Shown here: positions 22,701 to 31,868 of the stretch, in pieces
How positions within the stretch are numbered: position 1 is the stretch's first letter
How the letters are laid out: every line of letters begins with the position of its first letter
Origin: Chimonanthus salicifolius
Taxonomy: Eukaryota; Streptophyta; Magnoliopsida; Laurales; Calycanthaceae
Reading direction: 5' to 3'
Assembly (NCBI GenBank): GCA_013350335.1
Contig: CM023538.1
Span: 49,668,195-49,732,194, forward strand
DNA: 64,000 nucleotides
The notes under the pieces: model-generated
The model's database searches: none
The model's input: the letters and a program-made list of their open reading frames with translations, nothing else
What the model was told of the DNA's origin: nothing
Program-made: the position numbers and the translations under genes

Positions 22701-25700
22701 GTGCATTAAGTATGAATTGGCACAAAATATAGAACTTGTGCTAGCCCAAGAAGCAGATCATGCGTTAGTGCAAAACAAATCAGTTCTCCATTTTTTTCAT
22801 TTATTTTATTTTATTTTTTTTGAAACGATAAATTATAATATATTAAAATCACCAGAGGTGCAAAAAGAGAGTACATAGAAGAAAGAAAAAATAAAAGCCC
22901 CATACACCCGAACAGGATACCTCCAAAGAACAAAACAATTAGGAAAAGCCGATACACTCCTTTTATGAATGCATCATGTTAGTCATGGAATAATGTTGGA
23001 ATTCAGAGATGCAAGACGCCCACGTAACACTCTTGGTAAGAACTCGAATGCCAACATATTGAGGACTTTCAGCACTACTCCAGAAAACTTGTTGATTGAT
23101 GAGAGTTTGAGTAGGGTTGAGACTCCTAATATAATAAGGATTCTTCTTTCTATTTTAAAATACACAGCCGATGTAATTTTAAACGACACACAATAATAAT
23201 ATCTCTCTTTCTCCCGTGGTATTTTTTTTTAGGGGTTTTAATATCACAATTTTTATTTTACTTTTTAAAATTATTTTACTTTTTATAAAAACTATCTCAA
23301 TTTTTATGCAAAACTCACTTTTTATTGAAAATCCTACCTTAAAGTCAAACACAAACACACATAAATTTTCGAGTCTAAGTTGTCTTTTTATTTCCTAGAT
23401 TTTTTTTTCCACTTCCACTCTTAGTTTTGTCAAGAAGCTGCTCTTAAAACTAGCCAACATATTACACAACAGATGACAGCAAGGATGGAGGGTAGGTGTA
23501 ACTCGATTCCTACTATTATTTTAAATCAATGTTATCAAAACCGGGCTAGACAATGGACCGGCCTGGTTTGGTGAGAAAACCCTGGGTACAAAAACCTCCA
23601 AAACCCGCGAACCTTGAACAGCGGTTCACACAAAATTTAAAAAAAAAAAATTAAAAAACTTCCCTAGCTAGTTTTAAAAGTGAAAAAAAAAAATATTTTA
23701 GTACAATGCAATGTAGCTCAATAAGTATGGAGTTTATAAATAATTTAAAGTGACAAAAAATTTAACTACTTTATAAATATAGAGTTTTGAGTTGGTCCAA
23801 AAATTAAGTATAAATATTTTTAGTTAAATTAATTTTATAAATTTCATGTAATTTACAAACTCTATGTAGCTATATAAATTTGGAGCTTATAAAAAATTTA
23901 AAGTGACAAGAAATTTAATTAATTTATAAATATAGAGTTTTGAGTTGGTCCAAAAATTAACTATAAATATTTTTTTACTTAAATTAATTTTATAAATTTC
24001 ATATAATTTTAATGTCATAAAAATTTAGAGACAAATTATTTAAAGAGATTAAAATTTTAATCAATGGCGTGTTTGATTTGATTAAGGTATTTTTCTTTAT
24101 TCATTAAATTTTTATTTCAACTCATCAATTAAATGTTAATTAGTAATTTAATATGATTTATAATATTTATATTAATTGCATGGGTCAAACTGGGTTCGAC
24201 TACGGGGTTGAACCCGGTTGAACCTTATTTAACCCAAGCTTCTATTTAGACAATTCGATACACAATCAAGTTCTGATAACATTGTTTCAAATACATCTAG
24301 CGCGTTCAAATCAGGTAGACAAATTATAGTCAAAAGAAATGAAAAAAAAAATCTAATGCTATTATAACGTGATTGTGTTTAATTCTAGATGATGATATTG
24401 ATGGTAATAATTATCAAAATAATAACAATTATATACTCTTCCGTCCCATTTTAGTTGTCCCATTTTAAATATTTGAATTCTTTAAAGAATAGCTCTCAAA
24501 AGACTTATGAACTTCTCTCCAACATCCTAACTCTTTTAATAAAGAAGAGATAGTTATAGTAGATAGATAGAGAGAGAATCAAAATAGCATATCAGACAAC
24601 TATTTTGATACAGTCCCAAAATGCATGTTAACTAAATTGGGACAGAGAGAGTATTACATAGTGGATTTAGCCTATATTTTATCTAAAATAATAATACTAT
24701 GTAATAAGAAGTACAATTAGTCTAGTTCTTGATTTGATATACTTTAATTTAATCTAGAAAGTCACAAGCTAAGTCGAGTTAGATTGGTTCATTATATGAT
24801 AGTTAGTAAGTATGGGACATGGGTTGAGTTTAGTCATGAGTCGTGTAATAGAGTATAAATATTATATTTGATTAGGTTGGACCATCAACTGGGTCTTGAG
24901 TCGTGGATTGGTTCTTTGGTTTCGTTAAGTTGATCGTGACACAAGATTTAGCTTGGTTGGGCGCTTGATTGGATAATGGAATAAGTCAATTGGATCATAA
25001 AATGGGTCATGGGTCATAAATCAAGTCATGGGTTATGTTTGAGTTGGATCTTAGATCAGAGATCGGTTTGGACCATGATTAGTCCTTGGGTTGAGTCATA
25101 TATCTTAAAATTCACAAGTGGTGGAAATTGTTTTCCGACCCCTCTCTCTATGACTTCATTTCCACACTTCTTGTGGAAAATGACCAAACCACATAAACCA
25201 TCTATCATGAAAAAGATTCACAAATAATAATAAAAAGTAGTTTTAATGTGAAAATATTTTTTCTATTTTCACATAAAAATGTCATACATGCCCTTAATAT
25301 TTTAATCTATAAAAAAAATGTTCTTCAAACGCTTTATAACCAAAAAATAAGATAATTTGCATTTTGTCACAACTCACCTATAGGCACTTCATTTGCAGAC
25401 GGTGGACTTTCCAAGTCTTCGGAGCAACAATTCTTAACGAAGTATGATTTGTATATCATTTTCAGAGCTATAAGAATGAATAGATATCGTTAGTATCATG
25501 CTATAAGGTGATTATTTAACAAAAAAGGAAAAAGAAAAAACAAACATATAAAGACTATATTTGTATACCGGTAGATTTATTATAAAAAACCAAAAAAAAA
25601 TCCTTTTATATACATGCTACAATGTTACAGCCAGGGTATAAATCTTGGCCGATATCGGCCGAGATCTTGGCTGTTATCGGAGATATTGGCCGAGACACCA

Positions 25701-28700
25701 ATATCTCGGTAAATCCGACTTTTTTACCCCTAATTACAACTTTTTGTATCTGATGTACATTGGAAAGCGACAATTTTACCTCTAAATATTAGATTTGTTA
25801 GCTCTTGAACTTTGGTTATTTTATATTATTATTGTAATATATTTTATATTTAGAATTATTAATATTAGTATCACAATTTTATTTAATTTGATTTAATTAG
25901 TATATTTTTGTATGTATATAGATTGGTGCATTGAAGATTTGAACTTTAGATCCAATTCTATCTCGGGAAACGAAGGTTAGACCAAACTGAATGAGAAAGA
26001 TATATGTTGGTAGCCTTTTCTACAGCAAGTGTATGAGTGAAAGAAAGAACAAAAGGAGAGAAAACGATTAACATCAGATCAGCCATCCTGCATATTTTCA
26101 AGAAAACAGAGCAGCAGGTGTTCACAATGCTTCTTGGTGTTCAGATTGCAGGCTGGGGTCAACTTCAAATAATAAAAAGAAGAGAAAGGCTTGATGATTT
26201 TTAGAAGCAACCAACCAAAGAAAGAACACAACAGAAGCGGTGAATGCAACTTGCAGCACATTGTGAAAAACTGTATAAGAAAACAACAAAACCAGCCAGC
26301 AACATGCAAGGGCAGTGGTTTTGCATGCAGCTAGTGGAATAAGAAAGAGAAGAAAGAGGAAAGTGGGACCTACATCTATGGCTTAAACAAAAATAAAGAA
26401 CAGAAGGAGAGGCCGACTGAGGTGAGATTAAGATAGAAGGGATGAGAAGTAGAAGTTGTCATGAAGGGATGTAGAAGAGAGGAAGGAGGCTACGTGGGTT
26501 CAAATGAAAAAGAAAAGAAAAGAAGGAAAGTGGGATGATGGACCGAAGAACAGGAAAAAAGAAAAGAAGAAACAAAAAATAGAGATTGCCGTGCTTATCT
26601 CAGAATCGACTGGAATTGAGAGTGGGTCCTACTTGCACTTGCTTAATTTTACATCTCCAAACCTCTTTAAATTGAGAGCCCCTTTCCCATCATAATCGAA
26701 CTGAGCACAGTGGAGAAAGCTAGGCCGAAACATAGGAATTCAGGCATTGCCTCGGGATCTCCGATGTGGCTTGAGTTCTATTTTTCATGTCTTTTTATTT
26801 TAATCTTTTCATAATGTTGTTCTAATTTTTGTAATGAGGTTGACGATGAAACCCCATTAATGAAATAATTTTCTTTTATTAACTTATTTAATTTCAATTA
26901 TGCGTGTTTGATTATTTATGATTTTTGCTTCATCAAATTAGTAGATGTTTATTATTTTTACCATCAATGCCATGTAATTTTTTGTTATTAATATTAATAT
27001 CTAATTAATTGAATGCTTGGTTTTTAATTGAATAAAAGTAAACCCTTTGATTTATTGTTTTCTTTTATTTTAATTTAAATACATTGGATGCTTAGATTAA
27101 TACTTTGATCCATTGTCTTTTGAATTAAGATAGGATACATTGAATTCTTAGAATTTACACTTTTAAGCAAAGGTAAATCAATTTTTGAATACTATATTAA
27201 TGAACTTAAATGTTTAAAACTCTTAAAATTGGGAATTAATAAATAAATAATTAGAAGATTACAGATGTAATGGTGGAACCAGATGCCTTTGTAATTTCTC
27301 TCACTTGATTTAATCTCAATTTTTAGTTGTTTTAATTAATTTTGCAATTCAATTCAATCATTCTCATGAAAAATTGTTAACTAGGTTAAGGTTAAAATAC
27401 TAGACTTTTTAATTTGTTTTCCCGTTCATTCTAAATCAAGTCTCTGTGGGTTCGACCTCGCACTTGCATATCTCTATACTCCAATTCGATTCGTGCACTT
27501 GCGAGTAATTATAAATTTAAAATTTGCTCAATAATATCATAATTTTGAGTGTTCATATTATTAGTCCAACATAGGTCAGCAACTCGGGTCGGGTTTTCAC
27601 CGACCCGAGAAATCATGCAGGATGGGTCGAGAATTTCAGGTCAGTGGGTCGGGTCGGGTTGAGAAGATAAAAACCCGCATGAAATTCTAGTCGGGTCGGG
27701 ACGGGTTGAGGATTTTACAAGGTAACCCGACCCGACCGGGCTAAAATTAGGATAAAATGGGTTCAGAATGCGGGTCGGTCAGAATTCGGGTCGGATTGCG
27801 AAGTTTGGGTTGAGATTCGGTTCGGGTTCCATAAATATCAACTCGGGTCGGATTGGATTTTAAGGAATCCAACCTGCCCAACCCAATCTGCAACCCTATT
27901 GCAGCGTAAATAACAACAGGTTACATTTAGATGCAAAGTAAGTTGGGAGACTACCATTTTTATAGCTCTCTTGAAGATATGTGTTGGTGTATCATTCATT
28001 CTAATCATTGCCATTGTCATTATCATACTTATTAATTTTATTATAATTTAAATATATTAAAAATATTTAAAATTAAAAAAAATTATGTAAACACAAAATG
28101 TATTTTTTTCAGTGTGTATCAGATTATCAGCCTCCATTTATTGATAGATCGACTAAATATGAGAGATAGAATGTTGGTGTATCATTCAGTTATGATTCCA
28201 ATAATTTAAAAATAAAATATCTATAAATTTAGAAAATTTTAGATTACATTAAAATGTATTTTTTAAGTGTGTATCGGCCTCCATTTATAGAAATATTAAT
28301 TAAATGAGAGAAAAAGAAAGAGACATAAACTGAAATTTTATTATTTTATTATTATATTAAAGGATGGAGAGAGATTGGTTGTCGCTATTGAAGGTACACT
28401 TACCTAATGATGGCAAATTTTTCAACGTGACGAAAAATGTTGCTATTGCTTGTTTGCTGTACTCTCTGGGATTGTAGGAAGCATTTTCAGGGTTTTCAAT
28501 CCGGATACCTGAGTCAAACACAAAATAACATTACCATGAAATTAAGATTTTTTTTTTAACGAGTTTCATTCAGAAGCTGGGAAAAATCCTAACAGATGCA
28601 AGGATGAGCTCAAAATGCGAGCAAGGAGAAGCCCACAACTCGGGTCAGTTAAAAAAAAAAATCAAGATAGATCTATTCTTATGGAACATCCATTTTTTTT

Positions 28701-31700
28701 TGAATAAACCATCCAAAAAATAACTTATATAAATTTCTATTTTTAATGACTTTTGGTCTAATGATGAACCTTTAAAATAAGGGGTTACTTATAAATTAAT
28801 CATGTACTGAAAAAAAGTTTATTTAATTCCATGTTCTTATCAGTGCACATGATAACATAGAAACGAGAATTTTTATACGTAAATCTAGTGGGAAGCTCGT
28901 AACAAAAATACTAATTAGACTTTTTACCAAGATTTGATTATGACGTAAAGAGGACTATATGAGTTAGGTATTTATGAAGTTTCACCTCGATCTTATCATC
29001 GTATCCTTTAATTTTAAATTTTAAAAATCAATTTCTTATATTTCTTTAAACTTTAAAGGTCAACATTTTATACCATTGATGACCAACTCCTATCTATGTA
29101 ATTACCTATCCAATATACCCAACTATATAACGACCATTATCCAATTAATAGAAAGTATTATGGAAGAGTCTCGCTTACAATAACATATCTTCATATTCTC
29201 ATATTAGAATAAAATTACTACTACAATATCATCTTTTACTTAAGAAAATTTGAATGCCAAACTCATGATATAGCGCACATAATATAGCACTGAGTTTATT
29301 AAAAACAATTGCACATATTATAGCACTGAGTTTATTAATGATTTGTTTTATAACTTAAAATAAATTAACCCAAAACTGGTATGGGATAATTTTTTATATA
29401 TAGTTAATATAGAGAGCTTTGCCTTCGCTCACAATAAGTAAGAAATTATGAGTCATGATCCCATGTTCCCATGTAGCAAATGCTTTTTTTTTTCTTTATT
29501 CTTTTATAATTTTGTTTTTTAGAAGTATTCTTTATTGTTGATTAATATATGCTGCAGCTGTTTTTTTTTAATAATGAAAGTATCTCTGAGGTATTTATCC
29601 AACAAGATTAATTCTCTAGAACTTGTCCTGTATAGCCTACACAGCCGGTCCGCTTAAGCTAGAGGCAGACAGGAGTTGAGACGACATGAGGAGAAAACCC
29701 ACTCAAGATTAACCAGTGTGCCACACACCCAAAGAGAGAAAGATAAACTCACATGAGTAGATGATACGATCCATAAATCCAAGTTGAGTTCCACTTTTGA
29801 AGGCAGTGGGCTTCGTTGCGAGAATTGATAGAGGAGTTTCTTCAGCGTTATTCTTCTTAAATAGGATGCCTTCATAGTTATCAGAGGAATACGAGTGGAG
29901 TATGTGATAAGCCAGTTCTGCCAAACACATACAAATAGAAGAGTGTGAATTCAAGCATTAGGTCACCAGTGATTGTTGCTCGTAAGGTGAGATTGTTCTT
30001 CCCATTATATACTGTTTCAACTGTGTACCAACCAATAATCATTACCACTTCTCACATTGCTGCTTCCAATCTATTCATCTAAAATCATAGTTTCCACTTT
30101 TCTACTTATGCTTTCTTATCAGTTATCACAATAAATCTTCCATTAGTAAATAAATAAAAACATAAATAATTTTCTCCAGGTAAGAAGATTTGATATAGGG
30201 TTTATTGTAAAGATTAATGATCCTGGAGGGAACTTCTAAAAATAGAGATTTATTTGAGTGTCAACTTCGAATTTTTTCATTTGTTGTTTACATTTAACTT
30301 ACAATATGACATATAAACAAATAAAGTAACAAATGCCGTATTAAGTCAAGCTTTGTACAACATTTATCTAAAAACCTAAAACTTAAATTTAGCTTTGATA
30401 CCACTTGTTATGACCTGAGTTTCCAACCCAAAAGACTAATATATTAAGTGAAGTAACCTAAGTCATTTATTAACTCCTAGATCTCCCTCTACACTTCCAA
30501 TATGATACTTGTTCGAAGCAACCTTAACACATTTTACCTAATCCATCAAATGCCAAAGAGGAGAAAGTGTCCATTGTTGAAAACGACTGCCATGGTTGCT
30601 TTTCTCTTCGAATCCACACCAAATATGTCACATGGATAAATTTTATCATCATCTAAGTGAGTGTCTGCTATCTTGGAATTTTTTTTGTTAAAATAAGTAA
30701 TGGGACCTAATTATTAAAGATATCTAATTGTAGAAAGTGAAAAGGTTGTAGAATAGAGTTACATGAGTGTAAAAGAGATAGTGGATTCATGAAAGATAAT
30801 TTGGTTAAGTTTAATTAGTGTAATGAGAAGTAAAAATTTGAATGGATGAAGGTGATCTAAGAGGGAGGAATATGCACGTACCAAAGTCTTCATGTGAGAT
30901 TGCGGTGTGAAGAGCGGTGTTGCCTTTAAGTGTGGAAGCAGTGATTACATTCGGATTGGCATATCCTTGAAGATACGTGTAGATGCCGATGTCCCCATGC
31001 CAAGCAGCTAAGAACAGGGGTGTTTGTCCCTCGTCATTACGTATATTAACCAGAGGAGGACATATTTTGACCATTTGTTCGATCAGATCTCTCATTCCTT
31101 TGCCGACGGCCAAGTGCAGAGGGTTGTTCCCTTTTTCGTCCTTTCTCTTCAGTTCGTCCTCATTGATGATTTTCAGAACCTCCTTAGCATGGTCAGCATT
31201 TCCGAGGGAGACAGCCATATGAAGTGGGGTTTGATGAGGAACCTCTCTCATTGCATTTATAGCCTCACGTATCTGTCCATACTCGTCCGTCACTTCTTTC
31301 CACATTCCTACAGCGGCATGTTGGAGCAACGGACTGGTTAGAATGGAGAGAGGCGTCTCTCCCTTTCGATTTCCGTCTGGATTAGAAGGGGAGAGCGGAG
31401 GACTATCACTTGGCACATCGATAAGAAGCCCGTCGCCGCAGCTATGTGGAGGGCTGTGTTGCCATCTCTGTCCTTCGTTTTAAGGATGTCTCCATTAACA
31501 TTTGCCAACACTTGTTCTACAATCTTAAATTTGGAACTGTTGTAGGCTAACAAGTGAAGAGAGGTTTGACCCAATTCGTTCAATACGAGTCTTCTGGCAA
31601 GTGGTACCTTCTTATATGCTTCGACCAAATAGCTCCAATACATTGGTGCATTCACAAATTCGAGCATCAATTTCTTTAGTTCTTCGTAGTCTTTCGAAGG

Positions 31701-31868
31701 CATAATCTCTTCCGCAGGTAGGTTCTGATATCTTTTCAGCCAAGCATTCCATCCCTTTGCGAGTGTTCCATGTCTGTCAAGCTTCCATTCGCTTTCTATG
31801 GGTTTCTGTTTCATGACTCTCTGTTGCAATTCCCAGTTTAGCTCGTTGAGTTCCAATTTGCCTGCCAT
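10173..31868 (-). CDS. ACD6/ITN1-like ankyrin-repeat protein with PGG domain (seven exons, one frameshift)
   Basis: Exons on the minus strand: 31868-30882, 29917-29753, 28508-28404, 25467-25378, 22344-22216, 12064-11607 and 10790-10173. The first five introns split codons after base one and the last lies between codons, so all joins stay in frame; this is the main support for a single gene. The product is about 850 residues. Ankyrin repeats fill exon 1 and part of exon 6, variable linker is encoded by exons 2-5, and a PGG domain with four membrane helices is in exon 7. Plant relatives such as ACD6 and ITN1 are membrane proteins linked to defence, cell death or salt and ABA responses; the specific role here is unknown. 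Introns total about 19 kb and hold several transposons. A one-base deletion near 31371 breaks exon 1, so this allele may be a pseudogene unless that is a sequence error. The intron 5 donor (GTTCGA) is weak. Confidence 0.82.
11607..12064 (-). CDS. Exon 6: second ankyrin block
   Basis: 458 bases, acceptor ATTTAG, donor GTGAGT. It encodes ankyrin-like HETLLLIAAKLGVTEIVKEI, KNALLLAIENRQADVFELLL and NKALHLAASY, then the family hallmark MKLHWEIKWYN just before the intron. It enters in phase 1 and leaves in phase 0. Confidence 0.85.
12425..13780. mobile_element. hAT-type DNA element with 8-bp TSD (intron 5)
   Basis: The ends are CAGGGCCTGCCCTGGC on the left and GGGCCGGCCCTG on the right, forming inverted repeats typical of hAT elements. 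A perfect 8-bp duplication GCTGCACC flanks it (12417-12424 and 13781-13788). The 1356-bp interior is very AT-rich with no transposase, so it is non-autonomous. A tRNA-like patch sits at about 12550-12615. Confidence 0.83.
12550..12615 (+). repeat. tRNA-Gly(UCC)-like sequence, SINE-type promoter remnant
   Basis: It contains an A-box-like TAGTTTGGTTATGATGC, an anticodon-arm-like CTTCCAAG, and a B-box-like GAGTTCAAATC at tRNA-like spacing. The acceptor stem does not pair well, so I read it as a tRNA-derived repeat and not a working tRNA gene. Confidence 0.4.
14164..14354. mobile_element. Stowaway-type MITE (intron 5)
   Basis: Terminal sequences TTCCCTATGTCTGAATTTAG and the reverse ACGAAGGGAG resemble the CTCCCTCCGTC ends of Stowaway. 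TA dinucleotides flank both ends. The interior matches the MITE at 38452-38639 closely by eye. Confidence 0.75.
14442..15720 (+). repeat. Left terminal inverted repeat of MULE, palindrome array
   Basis: After a unique outer segment, roughly thirty copies of the 16-bp palindrome ATTCATTCGAATGAAT occur between 14530 and 15705. Many are paired head to head with 6-14 bp spacers such as CAGCCC. Three copies of a hairpin module with 13-bp arms GGGCTGAACAGTA/TACTGTTCAGCCC lie at 14648-14681, 14808-14841 and 14916-14949. Open frames here (for example near 14501) are products of the repeat. Confidence 0.9.
15706..15719 (+). promoter_or_regulatory. TATA-like core promoter at inner edge of left TIR
   Basis: ACTTATATATAAAT lies at the inner end of the repeat, followed by a pyrimidine-rich leader with the telobox-like AAAACCCTAAACCC. 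A similar TATA-like core occurs at the inner edge of the right TIR in opposite orientation. This is consistent with TIR-borne promoters for the two converging genes. Confidence 0.5.
15735..16140 (+). other. Pyrimidine-rich leader of transposase gene
   Basis: Low-complexity stretch of degenerate CAATCCCAAACCCTTGAACC units and CT runs. It probably forms the 5' UTR. A short ATG frame (MSGSRISNRR) opens at 16156, just after it, next to a GTAAGT; it may be a short upstream frame or part of an unresolved 5' exon. Confidence 0.4.
16220..18407 (+). pseudogene. MULE transposase, one premature stop
   Basis: From the ATG at 16220 the frame reads 24 codons, meets TAA at 16292-16294, then continues open in the same frame to 18259. 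A GTAAGT/GCAG intron (18260-18353) joins a final 18-codon exon ending TGA at 18405-18407; total about 697 codons. The N-terminal part has the zinc-binding C.C...HNH pattern of MuDR/FAR1-like DNA-binding domains. The DDE core is visible: D218 in DCTYKTN, D281 in TDRELA and E395 in RVEGAH (numbered from 16220). A CCHC knuckle (C613, C616, H621, C626) is near the end. The only defect I see is the early stop. It could be bypassed if translation began elsewhere, but no in-frame ATG follows soon after it. Confidence 0.85.
18260..18353 (+). other. Predicted 3' intron of transposase gene
   Basis: Donor GTAAGT after ATGACCGAA and acceptor TTATGCAG before TGGTCTGG. Removing it keeps the frame and adds an acidic, tryptophan-rich tail ending FLQWWNQ. 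If retained, the frame ends at 18364. Confidence 0.65.
18649..20703 (-). CDS. Second MULE-borne gene: plant-transposon-type protein with Ala/Pro-rich repeat tail
   Basis: An uninterrupted 684-codon frame with ATG at 20703. The start is strongly basic and NLS-like (KRKATSTRGGKKQKK). Residues about 25-260 form a globular region with motifs such as FGFKVEDLFEKIGWGSFL, TWPTDVEGFDVLVALNEICG and PYGLFLCSFFEERGIPL, resembling the 'putative plant transposon protein' family. A short coiled-coil-like part (SISSLEEKMDQRYDQVSARL) follows near residue 330. The last ~200 residues are low complexity, with tandem PPAAPLDAPPDA-type units. It converges on the transposase, with stop codons about 240 bp apart. 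Nearly all other open frames here are its shadows. Function unknown; by position it could be a helper of transposition, as mudrB is in MuDR (inference). Confidence 0.85.
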   Translation of the reverse strand: MASSSKRKATSTRGGKKQKKDTAFDPTYFVSSEAATMYREDFSTRSFIFGKIVDLSYFTQFGFKVEDLFEKIGWGSFLALKSDMYPTVVKEFYANVERIDDESVKTSVRGQEIVITRDRLDLLYNLPKDAIRKYDSRTWPTDVEGFDVLVALNEICGRTDITEKKTPPLTNLTLEARIIHHIVVNCVCPRKGHTTVTWFDVFLIWCIMNGKKISLSHIIISHMRACRKTRRCSLPYGLFLCSFFEERGIPLLPDDKVSLDRFDYFNDSTLKKMGFQLDAVSKKWVPKVVEALQLQVPPPPEPSEAREAREAGTPPQEGSTGINTQQILDSISSLEEKMDQRYDQVSARLDVMQNQIIDTLRLAVLIAQERGITAALGAEADGSLRARVSKEYAGATFVPIRPFGSAASALGATSGSPARPFRSAASASTSASNIPARPSRSSAPPSGAGSGTHTPTSGAGAGTHGPTSGAGASASAAAAGSSTPARPFGAVLGPQVRPIGLVAFGHSVRPTGLAAASGPRIGPTGVAAATGSRSVHSRAPAVSRPRSRHTALIPYVPPVHAPAGAPPAAPPPAPPAAPPVHTPPAAPPAAPAAARPAAPPAAPSAAPPAAPPDAPPAAPLDAPPDAPPAAPLDAPPDAPPAAPLAAPDAPPATPPIAPLDAPPDAPPAASPASPSTSDPDIICL
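18690..18965 (-). repeat. In-frame coding minisatellite in second MULE gene
   Basis: Tandem 36-bp units (12 codons, PPAAPLDAPPDA-like) with shorter 9-12 bp subunits (GGTGCATCA/GGTGCAGCA on the plus strand). It encodes the Ala/Pro/Asp tail and is expected to vary in copy number. Confidence 0.8.
20775..20905 (-). repeat. Ladder of half-palindromes upstream of second MULE gene
   Basis: Six units of about 20-22 bp, each with GATTCGAATGAAT plus a G-rich spacer, lie 70-200 bp upstream of the ATG at 20703. They match the core of the TIR palindrome but are all in one orientation. They may be a 5' UTR or regulatory array. Confidence 0.75.
21107..22173 (-). repeat. Right terminal inverted repeat of MULE, palindrome array
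   Basis: Inverted counterpart of 14442-15720, somewhat shorter. It holds about 25 copies of ATTCATTCGAATGAAT, three GGGCTGAACAGTA/TACTGTTCAGCCC modules (near 21634, 21743 and 21901), and the same outer end. A TATA-like CTTAATATATAAG occurs near 21113-21126 on the minus strand. Confidence 0.9.
22216..22344 (-). CDS. Exon 5: linker with hydrophobic stretch
   Basis: 129 bases between acceptor CAATGTAG and donor GTTCGA, phase 1 at both ends. It encodes a basic part (KSKPPNRRWHGFATYKAMFN) and a hydrophobic part (ISFLICLLP). The donor is weak, so its exact end is the least certain. The right end of the 7.7 kb MULE lies only 43 bases downstream. Confidence 0.5.
22640..22790. repeat. Inverted-repeat-bounded fragment in intron 4/5 region
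   Basis: GCACTAGCGCAAA near 22647 and the near-reverse GCGTTAGTGCAAA near 22763 face each other. This may be a short decayed DNA element. Beyond it, 22790-22960 looks like an old non-LTR (LINE) 3' fragment, judged only by general resemblance. Confidence 0.3.
23526..24283. mobile_element. Probable non-autonomous DNA element with internal duplication (intron 4)
   Basis: It is bounded by CAATGTTATCAAAACC on the left and the reverse of CAATGTTATCAGAACTTG on the right. Two direct copies of a ~155-bp AT-rich unit (about 23708-23855 and 23863-24011) share TAGAGTTTTGAGTTGGTCCA. The target duplication is not clear and there is no coding region. Confidence 0.5.
24436..24651. mobile_element. Stowaway-type MITE (intron 4)
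   Basis: TA-flanked unit with ends CTCTTCCGTCCCATTTTAGT and the reverse of CTCTCTCTGTCCCAATTTAG, the Stowaway signature. About 216 bp, no coding capacity. Confidence 0.82.
24660..25370. other. Intron 4 filler, degenerate repeats
   Basis: Contains diverged copies of a GGGTCATGGGTCATAAATC-like unit (about 24820-25090). No gene is supported. Confidence 0.4.
25378..25467 (-). CDS. Exon 4: short linker exon
   Basis: 90 bases between acceptor TTCTTATAG and donor GTGAGT, phase 1 at both ends. It encodes ALKMIYKSYFVKNCCSEDLE and a short acidic tail. It is supported by splice sites and phase rather than by domain identity. Confidence 0.6.
25760..27535 (+). mobile_element. Diverged LTR related to those at 54117 and 57323 (intron 3)
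   Basis: The start (TGATGTACA..., then TTTTATTTAATTTGATTTAATTAGTATA) and the end (GGTTCGACCTCGCACTTGC ... GTGCACTTGCGAGT..TTTGCTCAATA) match the first and last parts of the 1.74 kb LTR at 57323-59063. The middle differs. The edges are approximate and no certain target duplication was seen. The family looks like a Ty3/gypsy LTR, possibly Athila-like. Confidence 0.6.
27555..27905. mobile_element. Small GC-skewed DNA element with GGGTCGGGT repeats (intron 3)
   Basis: The left end AGGTCAGCAACTCGGGTCGGG and the reverse of the right end (AGGGTTGCAGATTGGGTTGG) form imperfect inverted repeats. The interior is rich in CGGGTCGGGT and its complement. This resembles non-autonomous hAT-like elements; no clear target duplication was found. 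Confidence 0.45.
28404..28508 (-). CDS. Exon 3: linker
   Basis: 105 bases between acceptor GTTTGACTCAG and donor GTAAGT, phase 1 at both ends. It encodes ENPENASYNPREYSKQAIAT and a following FFVTLKNLPSL, similar in pattern to the variable YPENY..C.NFF..L linker of this family. Confidence 0.75.
29753..29917 (-). CDS. Exon 2: linker after ankyrin block
   Basis: 165 bases, acceptor TTTGGCAG, donor GTGAGT, phase 1 at both ends. It encodes ELAYHILHSY...EETPLSILATKP..FKSGTQLGF..RIIYSC. The TPLSILA..P.AFKSG stretch is characteristic of plant ACD6/ITN1-like proteins. Confidence 0.85.
30396..30560 (-). repeat. Retroelement fragment with PBS-like sequence (intron 1)
   Basis: On the minus strand it reads AACAAGTGGTATCAAAGC, an LTR-end and tRNA-Met primer-site-like sequence. 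Too little remains to classify it. Confidence 0.35.
30882..31868 (-). CDS. Exon 1: N-terminal ankyrin repeats
   Basis: The ATG at 31868-31866 opens MAGKLELNELNWEL. Ankyrin motifs follow: GQTSLHLLAY, DGNTALHIAAATG, HQTPLHMAVSLGN, GNNPLHLAVGKG, GQTPLFLAAWHG and GNTALHTAISHE. The frame shifts by one base at an A run (plus-strand TTT at 31370-31372): ankyrin sequence is good upstream in one frame and good downstream in the next. One missing A explains it, and with that base counted the exon ends in phase 1 like its neighbours. Donor GTACGT follows at 30881. Confidence 0.85.
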
